Origin: Acidiferrobacter sp.
Lineage (GTDB): Bacteria > Pseudomonadota > Gammaproteobacteria > Acidiferrobacterales > Acidiferrobacteraceae
NCBI GenBank assembly: GCA_027335965.1
Contig: DAHWGZ010000013.1
Location: 13-21,894, forward strand
Direction of reading: 5' to 3'
DNA length: 21,882 nt
Part shown: positions 1 through 8,125 of the stretch, piece by piece
Numbering within the stretch: position 1 is the first letter of the stretch
How the letters are laid out: every line of letters starts with the position of its first letter
Program-made: the position numbers and the translations under genes
The notes under the pieces: model-generated
Seen by the model: the letters and a program-made list of their open reading frames with translations, nothing else
Databases searched by the model: none
What the model was told of the DNA's origin: nothing

Positions 1-30
1 CAACACTCAATTATTCTGCAAGGAGCCCTC

Positions 31-498
31 GTGGCGGATCAAAACACGGACCCGGAAATCGTTTTCAGCCTGGAAAAGATCTACGTCAAGGACATCTCCT
101 TCGAGGCGCCGCACGTCCCCGCCGTGTTTCTGGAGAAGGCGGCCATGGAGGTCGACATGCAGCTCGGCATCGAGCACGGCCCCGTCAATCCCGCCGAAGG
201 GCTGCATGAGGTGGTGCTGACGGTGACCGTGACGGCGCGCATGGACAAGCGCACCGCCTTTCTCACGGAAACCAAGCAGGCGGGGGTGTTTCGCATCACC
301 GGCGTGCCCGACAGCGAGCTCGAGAAGGTCCTGGAGATCGCCTGCCCCAACATCCTGCTGCCGTTTGCCCGCGAGGTGGTGAACGATCTCGTCTCCAAGG
401 GCGGATTCCCGCAGTTGCTCATCAATCCCGTGAACTTCGAGATGCTGTATCAACAGAAGCAGGATGGCGACATTCAAGATGGGCAAAGCGCCCACTGA
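31..498 (+). CDS. secB: Protein-export chaperone SecB
   Basis: SecB is a cytosolic homotetrameric chaperone that keeps preproteins unfolded and passes them to SecA for Sec translocation. The product is 155 residues, the usual length for proteobacterial SecB. It shows the family pattern: an N-terminal strand around FSLEKIYVKDISFEAP, the stretch ending in GVFRITG, and the C-terminal helix region with CPNILLPFAREVVNDL and GGFPQLLINPVNF. The start is GTG at 31, supported by an AAGGAG ribosome binding site at 20-25. The neighbour gpsA overlaps the 3' end by 35 nt, matching the familiar grxC-secB-gpsA order; grxC would lie before the window. The short acidic tail after NFEML is variable in the family. 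Identity is very secure. Confidence 0.97.
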   Translation: MADQNTDPEIVFSLEKIYVKDISFEAPHVPAVFLEKAAMEVDMQLGIEHGPVNPAEGLHEVVLTVTVTARMDKRTAFLTETKQAGVFRITGVPDSELEKVLEIACPNILLPFAREVVNDLVSKGGFPQLLINPVNFEMLYQQKQDGDIQDGQSAH

Positions 499-1525
499 AG
501 AGGGGTCGCGGGCAACACTAGGAGTCCTGGGCGCGGGGGCCTGGGGAACGGCGCTGGCCATCGTCATGGCGCGCTCGGGACGGCGGGTGATGCTGTGGGG
601 CTCCGATGAGGCGCGCATGGCGCGTCTCGCCCACGAACGCACCCACACCGCGGCCTTGCCGGGCATCCGCTTCCCGGACGACCTGGAGATCGAGGACGAC
701 CTGGGGCGGGTGTGCCGGGAGGCCGCCGGCCTCATGCTGGCGGTCCCGAGCGGCGGCTTTAGGACCATCCTGCGCGCGGTGACGCCGCTGTGCGCCGAGA
801 CCACCACCCTGGCGTGGGCCACCAAGGGCCTGGAATCGGGGACCCACAAGCGATTGTCGGAAATCCATGGCGAGTTGCGGCCCGGGCGACCGGCCGCGCT
901 CCTGACCGGCCCCACGTTCGCGCGCGAGATAGCCGCGGGACTCCCGGCGGCAATGACCATCGCCTCGCATGATCTGGCCACCGCCGAGACCGTCGCCTCC
1001 TGGGTCAGGAGCGAGCGGCTGCGCGTGTACACGAGCGACGACGTCATCGGCGCCGAGATCGGCGGGGCGGTGAAGAACGTGCTGGCGATCGCCGCCGGCA
1101 TCAGTGACGGCCTGGGGTTCGGGGCCAACGCCCGCGCCGCGCTCATCACCCGCGGACTCGCCGAGCTCCTGCGGCTTGGCACGGCGATCGGCGGCCGCGG
1201 AGAAACCCTCATCGGCCTGTCCGGCGTGGGCGACCTCGTCTTGACCTGCACCGACGACCTGTCGCGCAATCGCCGCGTGGGGCTCGCGCTCGCGGGTGGG
1301 CGGTCCTTGGGCGATATCCTGGGCGAGCTCGGGCAGGCCGCGGAGGGCGTGGCCAGCGCCCGCGAGGTGCATGCGCTGGCGCGCGAGCACGGCGTCGACA
1401 TGCCGATCATAGAGCAGGTCTATCAGGTCCTCTTCGCCGGACACAGCCCGCAGGCGGCGGTCGCGGCGCTCCTGAATCGCGACCCCCGCACCGAGGCCGA
1501 CGACCCGGGCGCGACTAGGGCTTGA
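464..1525 (+). CDS. gpsA: Glycerol-3-phosphate dehydrogenase [NAD(P)+]
   Basis: GpsA reduces dihydroxyacetone phosphate to sn-glycerol-3-phosphate in the cytosol, giving the backbone for phospholipids. The Rossmann nucleotide-binding motif GAGAWG is at residues 23-28. TKGLE is at 120-124, GPTFAREIAAGLP at 149-161 and the catalytic-lysine segment GGAVKNVLAIAAG around Lys204. GVGDLVLTCT and the C-terminal helices are also typical. At 353 residues it is slightly long because of a poorly conserved 18-residue N-terminus. ATG 464 gives a 35-nt overlap with secB. ATG 479 (residue 6) is an equally possible start and neither has a convincing ribosome binding site. Translational coupling to secB is likely. 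The 3' end overlaps the convergent DsbG-like gene by 11 nt. Confidence 0.96.
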   Translation: MATFKMGKAPTEEGSRATLGVLGAGAWGTALAIVMARSGRRVMLWGSDEARMARLAHERTHTAALPGIRFPDDLEIEDDLGRVCREAAGLMLAVPSGGFRTILRAVTPLCAETTTLAWATKGLESGTHKRLSEIHGELRPGRPAALLTGPTFAREIAAGLPAAMTIASHDLATAETVASWVRSERLRVYTSDDVIGAEIGGAVKNVLAIAAGISDGLGFGANARAALITRGLAELLRLGTAIGGRGETLIGLSGVGDLVLTCTDDLSRNRRVGLALAGGRSLGDILGELGQAAEGVASAREVHALAREHGVDMPIIEQVYQVLFAGHSPQAAVAALLNRDPRTEADDPGATRA

Positions 1526-2093
1526 TGCCCGCCAGCATCTGCTTCAAGGCCCATGTCGGGGGCGCCCCGGAATTGACGACGCGGATCGTGCCATCGGTCT
1601 TTTGGTAGACGAGGATGGGCACGAGCGGAAAGCCCACGATGCGCGTGTCGAGCTTCAGGTTATAGGCGAGCTCCCGGCGCACCGCGGCCGTCGGCCGGCG
1701 CGGGGCGATGGATCCGCCGGTCTTCCAGGAGTAGTGGGCCTGCGCGGCGCGCAGGGCCGCGCGCCGATCGGGCGCCTCGAGGAGGGCCGCGGCCTTGCCG
1801 GTGCTGGTGGGGGTGAGATAGGCGACCGGGATCTCGTGGATGGTGAGACGATAGGGCTTGACCAGCCGCCGCAGGCGCTCGTAGAGCATGTGGCAATAGG
1901 GACAGTTGGGGTCAAACAAGTCGTAGACCACGCGTGGACCATGACCCACGGTGATGCCGGCGGCGCCCTTCAGGGCCCGATACTGGGCCAGCCGGCGGGC
2001 CTGTTGGGCCGCGGACGCCGGGCGATGCGCCCACGCGGGGACCGTGACGACACACAGGGCAAGCCCGATCTTCATCCACCGCAGTGAGGCCAT
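1515..2093 (-). CDS. DsbG/DsbC-like periplasmic thiol:disulfide oxidoreductase, minimal form
   Basis: This is a predicted periplasmic thioredoxin-fold protein of 192 residues. Residues 1 to about 28 form a signal peptide with a basic start, a hydrophobic core and a small-residue end. The redox site CPYC is at 64-67 inside DPNCPYC, the active-site form typical of DsbG. The stretch HEIPVAYLTPTSTGKAAALL matches the DsbG/DsbC catalytic domain, and VGFPLVPILVY is the likely cis-proline loop. Only about 35 residues separate the signal peptide from the catalytic domain, so the N-terminal dimerisation domain of DsbC/DsbG seems to be missing. ATG 2093 is chosen because a G-rich AAGGGGGGAGG lies just upstream; ATG 2075 is an alternative. 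It follows dsbD by 53 nt, and DsbD is the expected electron donor. Isomerase, reductase or oxidase activity cannot be separated from sequence alone. Confidence 0.85.
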   Translation of the reverse strand: MASLRWMKIGLALCVVTVPAWAHRPASAAQQARRLAQYRALKGAAGITVGHGPRVVYDLFDPNCPYCHMLYERLRRLVKPYRLTIHEIPVAYLTPTSTGKAAALLEAPDRRAALRAAQAHYSWKTGGSIAPRRPTAAVRRELAYNLKLDTRIVGFPLVPILVYQKTDGTIRVVNSGAPPTWALKQMLAGIKP

Positions 2094-2119
2094 GCCTCCC
2101 CCCTTTTCCAGACAGCGGC

Positions 2120-2145
2120 GCGCGGCGGCCGCAAGGCCGCCGCGC
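2120..2145 (-). promoter_or_regulatory. Strong intercistronic hairpin between dsbD and the DsbG-like gene
   Basis: A perfect 11-bp GC-only stem (2120-2130 pairing with 2135-2145) has a 4-nt loop at 2131-2134. It starts one base after the dsbD stop codon. No T-tract follows on the minus strand, so it is not a standard intrinsic terminator. More likely roles are mRNA 3'-end protection, partial attenuation, or setting the ratio of the two proteins. The structure is directly visible; the function is inferred. Confidence 0.6.
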
Positions 2146-2146
2146 C

Positions 2147-3964
2147 TCAATTGCTGATGGCGGCCGGCAGGGGGCGCGAGGAATCCCCGCGCGCCCCCGC
2201 GCCCAGCCGCGCGACATGGGCCAGAAGGGCGCGCGGCCCCTCGTAACCCGGCCAATCCCCGACCCGCGCCCCGCGCCCATTGAAATAGACCAGGGTGGGC
2301 GGTCCAAACGCCCGCAGGCCGGCCAGCAGGCGCCGCGTACGGCCATTGTCGTGGCTGACATCGGCGCGCACCAGGATCACCGAACGCAGCGCCGTCACGA
2401 CGCGCGAGTCACGAAAGGTGTTCGCCTCCATGCGGTGGCATTGCACGCACCATGAGGCCCAGAAATCCACCAACACCGGGCGCCCGTGGGCGCGGGCGAG
2501 CACCGCCTTCAGGCCGCGCAGGTCGTGGATCGTGCGAAACGCGAGGTGCGGGCGGGCGGCGGGCGGGGCGCCGCCCGCCGACAGGCGCGCGAGCGGGGCG
2601 AGCGGGTTGGTGGCCCCCGACAGGGCGCCCACGCCCAGCACCAGGCCGTAGCCGAGAATCGCCACGCCGAGACCCTTGATCAGGCCGGCGGCGCCGGGGG
2701 AATGGGGCTTCAGCGGCTCGAGCGTGCCCAGGGCCACGCTGCCGACGATGGTGAGCAGCGCCCACAGGCCGAGCGTCACGCGGCCTGGCAGGATGCGACC
2801 CTCGAGCCAGATCGCCACCGCGATCATGAGCAGCCCGAACACCGCGCGGGTCTTGTCGAGCCACGGGCCGGCCTTGGGCAGGATATGGCCGGCCGAGGTC
2901 CCAATGGCCAGCAGCGGCAGGCCCATGCCGATGCTCAAGGCCAAAAGCGCGAGCCCGCCGAACACCACGTCCCCGGTGCGCGAGATGAGCAACAGCGCCC
3001 CGGCCAGGGGCGCGGCCACGCAGGGGCCCACGATCAGCGCCGAGAACACCCCCAGCACCAGGGTGCCGAGCACCTGCCCGCCTTGGCCGAAACGGCCCAG
3101 GCGCTCCTGGACCGCGGTCGGCATCTGCAGGTCGTACAATCCGAACATGCACAGCGCCAGGACCACGAACAGGGCGCTGAAGGCCGACAGCACCCAGGGG
3201 TTCTGGAAGGCCGCCTGCACATAGTGTCCGGTGAGCGCGGCCGCCATGCCGGCCGCGGTATAGGTCGCGGCCATGCCGATCACGTAGGCCAGGGACAAGG
3301 TGAAGGGGCGCGCGCGCCCCCGGCACTGGCCGACGATGGTGGCCGACAGGATGGGGATCATGGGGAACACGCAAGGCGTGAACGCGAGCCCGAGCCCGGC
3401 CATGAGGAACAAGGCCAGGGTGTCCCAGGGGGGCGTGATCTTGGCGGGCGCGGCGGCGGTCGATGAGACCGATGCCGGCCCCGCGGGGCGCGGCGATCGC
3501 GGGCCGGCGGCGGGGGGCGGGTCCTTGAGGACCACGGTCTTGGCAAGCGGCGGATAACAGATCCCGGCATTCGCGCAGCCCTGGTAGCGCGAGGTGACGC
3601 GCATCACGCCCCCGCCCGGGGCGTGCGCGAGCGGAATGGTCAATATCGTCCGACCCTCATAGATCTGCTGATGGCCAAAGGCCGGATCGTTGACCCAGCG
3701 GCCCTTGGGCAGCCGGAACGGGGCCAGCCGCACGCCGTGGGGGGCCACCGCGAGGTGCACGCGGCTGCGGTAGATGTGGTAACCGGGCGCGGCGGTCCAA
3801 CGCACCTGGAGCGCGCCGCGCACGATGGCGGCGTGAAACCGGAAGGCCTGATTCGGCGCCAAGGGGCGGGCCGCAGCCGGGGTCGGCAGGGCCCCGAGAC
3901 ACAGTACCGCCACGACTAACGCCAGCACCGCTCGCCTGACCATCGAACCCCGTCTTATCCCCAT
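2147..3964 (-). CDS. dsbD: Thiol:disulfide interchange protein DsbD
   Basis: DsbD carries electrons from cytoplasmic thioredoxin across the inner membrane to periplasmic DsbC/DsbG and to thiol pathways such as cytochrome c maturation. All three modules are present in 605 residues. A signal peptide (to about residue 32) precedes the periplasmic alpha domain with Cys130 and Cys136 in CANAGICYPP. The membrane beta domain spans about 180-450 with Cys198 in FTPCVFP and Cys315 in VGPCVAAP. The C-terminal thioredoxin-like gamma domain has Cys506 and Cys509 in WCVQC. All six redox cysteines are therefore intact. The start could be ATG 3964 or ATG 3943, the latter giving a tighter signal peptide; neither has a strong ribosome binding site. 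It lies 57 nt after topA and 53 nt before the DsbG-like gene, its probable partner. Confidence 0.96.
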   Translation of the reverse strand: MGIRRGSMVRRAVLALVVAVLCLGALPTPAAARPLAPNQAFRFHAAIVRGALQVRWTAAPGYHIYRSRVHLAVAPHGVRLAPFRLPKGRWVNDPAFGHQQIYEGRTILTIPLAHAPGGGVMRVTSRYQGCANAGICYPPLAKTVVLKDPPPAAGPRSPRPAGPASVSSTAAAPAKITPPWDTLALFLMAGLGLAFTPCVFPMIPILSATIVGQCRGRARPFTLSLAYVIGMAATYTAAGMAAALTGHYVQAAFQNPWVLSAFSALFVVLALCMFGLYDLQMPTAVQERLGRFGQGGQVLGTLVLGVFSALIVGPCVAAPLAGALLLISRTGDVVFGGLALLALSIGMGLPLLAIGTSAGHILPKAGPWLDKTRAVFGLLMIAVAIWLEGRILPGRVTLGLWALLTIVGSVALGTLEPLKPHSPGAAGLIKGLGVAILGYGLVLGVGALSGATNPLAPLARLSAGGAPPAARPHLAFRTIHDLRGLKAVLARAHGRPVLVDFWASWCVQCHRMEANTFRDSRVVTALRSVILVRADVSHDNGRTRRLLAGLRAFGPPTLVYFNGRGARVGDWPGYEGPRALLAHVARLGAGARGDSSRPLPAAISN

Positions 3965-4021
3965 CGCCTAGCGATAAAGACGTTTTGCGGCCCCCCGTTA
4001 TTCCCGGCGGCCGATACCGGG

Positions 4022-6316
4022 CTACGGACCGCCCTCGGCGCACTCCGGACAGGGAATGCTGTAACCGCACTCCTTCTGCGGACAGACCTTTTCCGTGCCA
4101 CGCCGCTTGGTGGTCTTGATCGTCAAAATCGGGTGCCCGCACTGCGGGCAGGGCTCGGCGAGCGGGGGATTCCACACCGCGTACTTGCAGTCCGGATAAC
4201 GCGAGCACGAGTAGAAGATCTTGCCGTACCGGGATTTACGCTTCAAGAGCGTGCCCTCGCGGCACTCGGGGCAGCTCACCCCGGTGTCGCTGGGCTTCTC
4301 CAGGGGCTCCATGTGGCGGCAGGTGGGATAATTGCTGCAGCCTATGAAGCGCCCGTAGCGGCCCCGCTTGATCACGAGCGGGCCCGCGCACAGCGGGCAG
4401 ACGCGATCCGGGATCACCTCGGCCGCCGGCGCCTCGGCCTCCTCGCCCAGATTGCGCGTGTAATCGCACTCGGGATAGCCGGTGCAGCCGATGAAATAGC
4501 CGTTGCGTCCCAGGCGCTTGGACAGCGGCTTATGGCACTGCGGACAGGTCTCGGCGAGGACCTCCACGCCCGGGCGCTCGGCGTCCTCCTTGTCGCTCAC
4601 CTGGCGATGAAACTCCGACCAGAAATCGCGCAACAGGGGCACCCATTCCTTCTCGCCGCGCGAGACCGCGTCCAGGTCGTCTTCGAGCCGCGCCGTGAAA
4701 TCGTAATCGACATAGCGCTCGAAGTGCTGGGCCAGGAACTTGTTCACGACCCGCCCGACATCGGTGGGCTTGAAGCGCCGCTTGTCCAGCACCACGTACT
4801 CGCGCTGCTGCAAGGTCGAGATGATGGTCGCGTAGGTGGAGGGGCGGCCGATCCCGAAGGCCTCCAGGGTCTTCACGAGGCTCGCCTCGGAATAGCGCGG
4901 CGGCGGCTCGGTGAAATGCTGCTCCTTGTGGATCTCCTTCAGGGCGATGCGCTCGCCCTCGCGCATGTCCGGAAGCAGCCGGTCCGACTCGTCCTCTTCC
5001 CCCTTCTTGTCGTCGGCATCCTCCTGATAGACCGTCATGAACCCGGGCACGAGCACCACCGAACCGGTCGCGCGCGAGACATCGCCGGCGCCGGCCTCGA
5101 GGTCCACGGCCATGGTATCGAGGACCGCGGGGATCATCTGACAGGCCATGGTGCGCCGCCAGATGAGATCGTAGAGCTTTTGTTGCTCGGGACTCAGGAT
5201 GGCGCGCAGATCCTCCGGCGCGCGACCCACCGATGTCGGCCTGATGGCCTCATGGGCCTCCTGGGCATTCTTGGACCGCGTCTTGTAGACATGCGGGGAG
5301 GCCGGCAGCTTGTCGGCCCCGAAACGCTCGGCGATCACGGCGCGGATCTCGGTCAGCGCATCCTGCGCCAAGGTCACGGAGTCCGTGCGCATGTAGGTTA
5401 TGAGACCCACGGTCTCGCCGTCGATCGCCACGCCCTCGTAGAGCTGCTGCGCGGTGCGCATGGTGCGCTGGGCCGTGAAATGCAGCTTGCGCGCGGCCTC
5501 CTGCTGGAGCGTGGAGGTCGTGAAGGGCGGGGCCGGGTTGCGGCGGCGCTGCTTGCGCTCCACGGAGAGCACGCGATAGCGCCCGTCGCCGGCGCCGGCC
5601 TTCAAGCGCGCCTCGACTTCCGTCGCGCGCTTGGCGTCGCTCACCGCGAACTGGTCGAGCCGCGTCCCGGAGAGCGTCATGAGCCGGGCGCGGAAGGCCT
5701 GCCCCGAGGCCTCCATCTCCGAGTCTATGGTCCAATACTCGCGCTCCACGAAGCGCTCGATCTCCTCCTCGCGCTCCACGATCAGGCGCAAAGCCGGGCT
5801 CTGCACGCGGCCGGCCGACAACCCGCGGCGCACCTTCTTCCAGAGCAGCGGCGAGAGATTGAAGCCGACCAGATAATCGAGGGCGCGGCGCGCCTGCTGG
5901 GCGTTGACGAGATTCTCGGACAGCGCGCGCGGCTCGGCGACCGCCTTTTGGATGGCGCGCTTGGTGATCTCGTGGAACACCACGCGATGCACCGGCTTGT
6001 CGGTCAACAGGCCTTCATCCTTCAGGATCTCGTAGAGATGCCAGGAGATGGCCTCGCCTTCGCGGTCCGGATCGGTGGCGAGATAGAGGACGTCGGCCTT
6101 CTTCATCGCCTTGATGATGAGATCGACGTGCTTGCGATTCTTGTCGATGAGCTCGTACTTCATGCCGAAGTCGTGCTCGGTATCGACCGCGCCCTTCTTC
6201 GGTATGAGATCGCGCACGTGGCCGTACGAGGCCAGGGCCGTAAAGCCCTTGCCCAGATATTTGCCCATCGTCTTGGCCTTGGCGGGCGACTCGACAATGA
6301 TGAGATTCTTAGTCAT
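4022..6316 (-). CDS. topA: DNA topoisomerase I
   Basis: TopA is a type IA topoisomerase that relaxes negative supercoils. The product is 764 residues, shorter than the 865-residue E. coli enzyme. The TOPRIM domain has ESPAK at 9-13 and the acidic triad DPDRE with Asp82, Asp84 and Glu86. The catalytic tyrosine is Tyr308 in GLITYMRTDS. RPSTYATII and the following strand-passage elements are present. The C-terminus holds four cysteine zinc-ribbon modules at about 591-621, 640-667, 682-710 and 723-760. The first three have the usual CPxC...GCxxYPxC style, and the last is compact with CPQKECGYSIPCPEC. The start is ATG 6316, giving the standard MTKNLIIVESPAKAKT. It follows smg, as in many beta- and gammaproteobacteria, with 94 nt between them. 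Confidence 0.98.
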   Translation of the reverse strand: MTKNLIIVESPAKAKTMGKYLGKGFTALASYGHVRDLIPKKGAVDTEHDFGMKYELIDKNRKHVDLIIKAMKKADVLYLATDPDREGEAISWHLYEILKDEGLLTDKPVHRVVFHEITKRAIQKAVAEPRALSENLVNAQQARRALDYLVGFNLSPLLWKKVRRGLSAGRVQSPALRLIVEREEEIERFVEREYWTIDSEMEASGQAFRARLMTLSGTRLDQFAVSDAKRATEVEARLKAGAGDGRYRVLSVERKQRRRNPAPPFTTSTLQQEAARKLHFTAQRTMRTAQQLYEGVAIDGETVGLITYMRTDSVTLAQDALTEIRAVIAERFGADKLPASPHVYKTRSKNAQEAHEAIRPTSVGRAPEDLRAILSPEQQKLYDLIWRRTMACQMIPAVLDTMAVDLEAGAGDVSRATGSVVLVPGFMTVYQEDADDKKGEEDESDRLLPDMREGERIALKEIHKEQHFTEPPPRYSEASLVKTLEAFGIGRPSTYATIISTLQQREYVVLDKRRFKPTDVGRVVNKFLAQHFERYVDYDFTARLEDDLDAVSRGEKEWVPLLRDFWSEFHRQVSDKEDAERPGVEVLAETCPQCHKPLSKRLGRNGYFIGCTGYPECDYTRNLGEEAEAPAAEVIPDRVCPLCAGPLVIKRGRYGRFIGCSNYPTCRHMEPLEKPSDTGVSCPECREGTLLKRKSRYGKIFYSCSRYPDCKYAVWNPPLAEPCPQCGHPILTIKTTKRRGTEKVCPQKECGYSIPCPECAEGGP

Positions 6317-6410
6317 GCGTCTTCAGGCGGTAGCGGTAAACGAGTTGGGGCACTATGGGCCTTGGGGAGCGCGAACGCCACCCGGCGGTTTCCTGGGGAA
6401 GGAAATCCTA

Positions 6411-6893
6411 CTAGTTGAGGGCACCCTGGGTTTCGTTAAACACCAAGTCCTCCATCCAGGCGTAGGCCTGTTCCTGGCCCGGCTGATTGAAGAGCACCAT
6501 CAGGATGATCCATTTCATCTGCTCCAGGTCCATCTCATCCGTTTCGAGCGCCATCACGCGGTCGATGACGAGCTCGCGCGCGGCGGCATCGAGCACCCCG
6601 CCCTGCTCGAGAAACAGCAGGAAGCCGCGCGCGGCGGTGTCCATCTTCTTGTGTTCGTCCTCGGAATACACGCGCAGGGACTTCAGAGAGGCGTTGGCGG
6701 GCGATGAGGCCTCGTTGCTCCTCAGGGCGGCGAGCCCCTCGAGCCAGGCAAAGGCCTTGACGATCTCGGCCTTGGGGAAACCGGCCTGCGCCAGTTCATC
6801 GGCCAGGGACTCCTGGTCGGGCTGGAAATCGGGTCCCTCGTCCATGTAGTTTTCGAACAGGTACATCAGGACGTCGAGGACGTTTTCTTTCAT
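6411..6893 (-). CDS. smg: Smg family protein (DUF494)
   Basis: Smg is a small, mostly helical protein of unknown biochemical function, conserved in beta- and gammaproteobacteria and usually encoded beside dprA and topA. The product is 160 residues when started at ATG 6893, giving MKENVLDVLMYLFENYM, which matches the known MFDVLMYLFE-type N-terminus. An upstream in-frame ATG at 6983 would add 30 residues that do not look like the family and would overlap the LysM gene. The acidic helix LETDEMDLEQMKWIILMVLFNQPG near the C-terminus is a strong family signature. There is no clear ribosome binding site close to the start. Confidence 0.93.
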   Translation of the reverse strand: MKENVLDVLMYLFENYMDEGPDFQPDQESLADELAQAGFPKAEIVKAFAWLEGLAALRSNEASSPANASLKSLRVYSEDEHKKMDTAARGFLLFLEQGGVLDAAARELVIDRVMALETDEMDLEQMKWIILMVLFNQPGQEQAYAWMEDLVFNETQGALN

Positions 6894-6979
6894 TTCAGGA
6901 TCTTGCACTCTCCGGTCCGCTCCCGAGGTAGGGCGCACGGCGCCTTTAGTCAAGAGCATGGAGCAAACGGCGGTCAAGG

Positions 6980-8041
6980 TCAATCTTGCGGCGTCGCCAC
7001 CGAATCGCCCACATGGATCTCGCGGCGCGCCTGCATGATGATGCCGTAACTGACGCGCGAGAACGTCCGGAATATCATGAGGAGGCCGAGCGGCTGTTTG
7101 CGTCCGCGCACCGTCTCATGCGCCACGGGATCATAGAAGGGGCGGGGTCGGCTAAAGATCCGCAGCACGTAGCCGCGCCGAATCCCGGCATTCTTGCCGG
7201 CGTCTATGGCCACCGCGGCGTAGGTCCCGAGGTTCAGGTCGTTATGGGTTGCCGCCACCACAACCGCGCGGATGCGCTTGCGCGGGGCGCGCGGGTAGTA
7301 ATAGGGGATCGGCGCCGCGCGCCGCCAGGGCACCAGCCGGTCCCCGGCCTCGACCTGGCGGATCGACGAGACCACCTGAAGCTCCGGCAGACGCCCGGGC
7401 CGCACGAGCTTGGCCTGGCCGACATATTTCGTCTCATAGGCCAGGAAATCCCCGTCCCTCGTGCGCAGCGCCGGGCCGCGCCGGTAGATCTCGTAAGTCT
7501 TGCCCGGGTGGGCCCCGAGATGGCGCGCGTAAAAGCGGCTGAAGGGGCTCATGAAGGTGTGACGATGGACGGCGCCGGCCACATAACCGAGGTGACGAAA
7601 GGCGCGCCTCGACAAGGCGAGCGGACGCTGGAGGAATGGGCCTATGACATTGGGGTCCAGGGTCGGGATGGCGCTGGCCAGGGCGCGCGAGCCGACGGCC
7701 GGCTTCAACACCACCGTGTTTTGCGTCCGGCTCGTGCCGCGCGCTTGCGCGCTCAGCGCCCGCGCCGGTCCCTCGTTGACGAGATAGGGCGTGCCGCGGA
7801 TGTAACGGAGCACGATCACATCGCCCGGGTAGATGAGGTCGGGATCGCGGATCTGCAGGTTCCGATTCCAGATCCCGGGCCACCGCCACGGGTCTTGAAA
7901 GAAGTGATCGGCGATGCCCCAGAGCGTGTCGCCGCTCCGCACGACATAGCGCTGCGGGACATGGGGAACGGCCAGCCGGTCCGCCCACACGAGGGGGGAT
8001 AGGGCCAATGCAAGTAAAAGACTCAGGCGAGCTCGACGCAT
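6980..8041 (-). CDS. Secreted LysM peptidoglycan-binding protein
   Basis: This predicted exported protein of 353 residues has a signal peptide (about residues 1-20, cleavage after VWA). A LysM domain follows at about 31-78 (YVVRSGDTLWGIADHFF...IYPGDVIVL), which binds N-acetylglucosamine in peptidoglycan. The remaining 270 residues have no catalytic motif I recognise. They contain a second region rich in turns and a C-terminal part with PLGLLMIFRTFSRVSYGIIM and HVGDSVATP, typical of the uncharacterised LysM proteins beside dprA-smg-topA. It is the first gene of the minus-strand run and diverges from def with 84 nt between them. A cell-envelope role is inferred from the domain; the exact job is unknown. 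Confidence 0.9.
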   Translation of the reverse strand: MRRARLSLLLALALSPLVWADRLAVPHVPQRYVVRSGDTLWGIADHFFQDPWRWPGIWNRNLQIRDPDLIYPGDVIVLRYIRGTPYLVNEGPARALSAQARGTSRTQNTVVLKPAVGSRALASAIPTLDPNVIGPFLQRPLALSRRAFRHLGYVAGAVHRHTFMSPFSRFYARHLGAHPGKTYEIYRRGPALRTRDGDFLAYETKYVGQAKLVRPGRLPELQVVSSIRQVEAGDRLVPWRRAAPIPYYYPRAPRKRIRAVVVAATHNDLNLGTYAAVAIDAGKNAGIRRGYVLRIFSRPRPFYDPVAHETVRGRKQPLGLLMIFRTFSRVSYGIIMQARREIHVGDSVATPQD

Positions 8042-8111
8042 GGCAAGGAGTGTAGTGGGTGATCGGGCGATCGTCCACCTGCCAGGAGGGGCGCGTGGCG
8101 GGGGATTCCGG

Positions 8112-8119
8112 TATATAAT
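8112..8119. promoter_or_regulatory. Shared AT-rich -10 region for divergent def and LysM promoters
   Basis: Bases 8114-8119 on the plus strand read TATAAT, a perfect -10 hexamer, only 6 nt before the def ATG. The minus strand of the same segment reads TATATA at 8117-8112, a plausible -10 for the LysM gene with a leader of roughly 65 nt. No good -35 was seen in either direction. The AT run stands out in a very GC-rich spacer. A short inverted repeat GATCG-GG-CGATC at 8061-8072 lies within the LysM leader and could bind a regulator. Confidence 0.5.
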
Positions 8120-8125
8120 CGCCGC

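Noticed and set aside
7..1410. A 467-codon minus-strand open frame across secB and gpsA
   Set aside because: Both plus-strand genes are secure. The frame is rich in Arg, Ser and Pro with no domain, as expected from GC-biased third positions.
1515..2255. 246-residue version of the DsbG-like protein
   Set aside because: The extra 54 residues run into dsbD in another frame, read as Arg/Ala-rich noise, and would bury the signal peptide. ATG 2093 with a G-rich ribosome binding site is better.
4133..6418. A 761-codon open frame on the plus strand, fully antisense to topA
   Set aside because: It mirrors topA codons in a GC-rich genome where stops are rare on the opposite strand. The protein is low-complexity in L, A, G, R and D, has no family motif, and topA is certain.
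6931..6953. smg promoter and hairpin before smg
   Set aside because: TTGACT (minus strand, 6953-6948) is a fair -35, but the -10 position reads TACCTC, a poor match. The nearby 5-bp stem has no T-tract in the sense direction.
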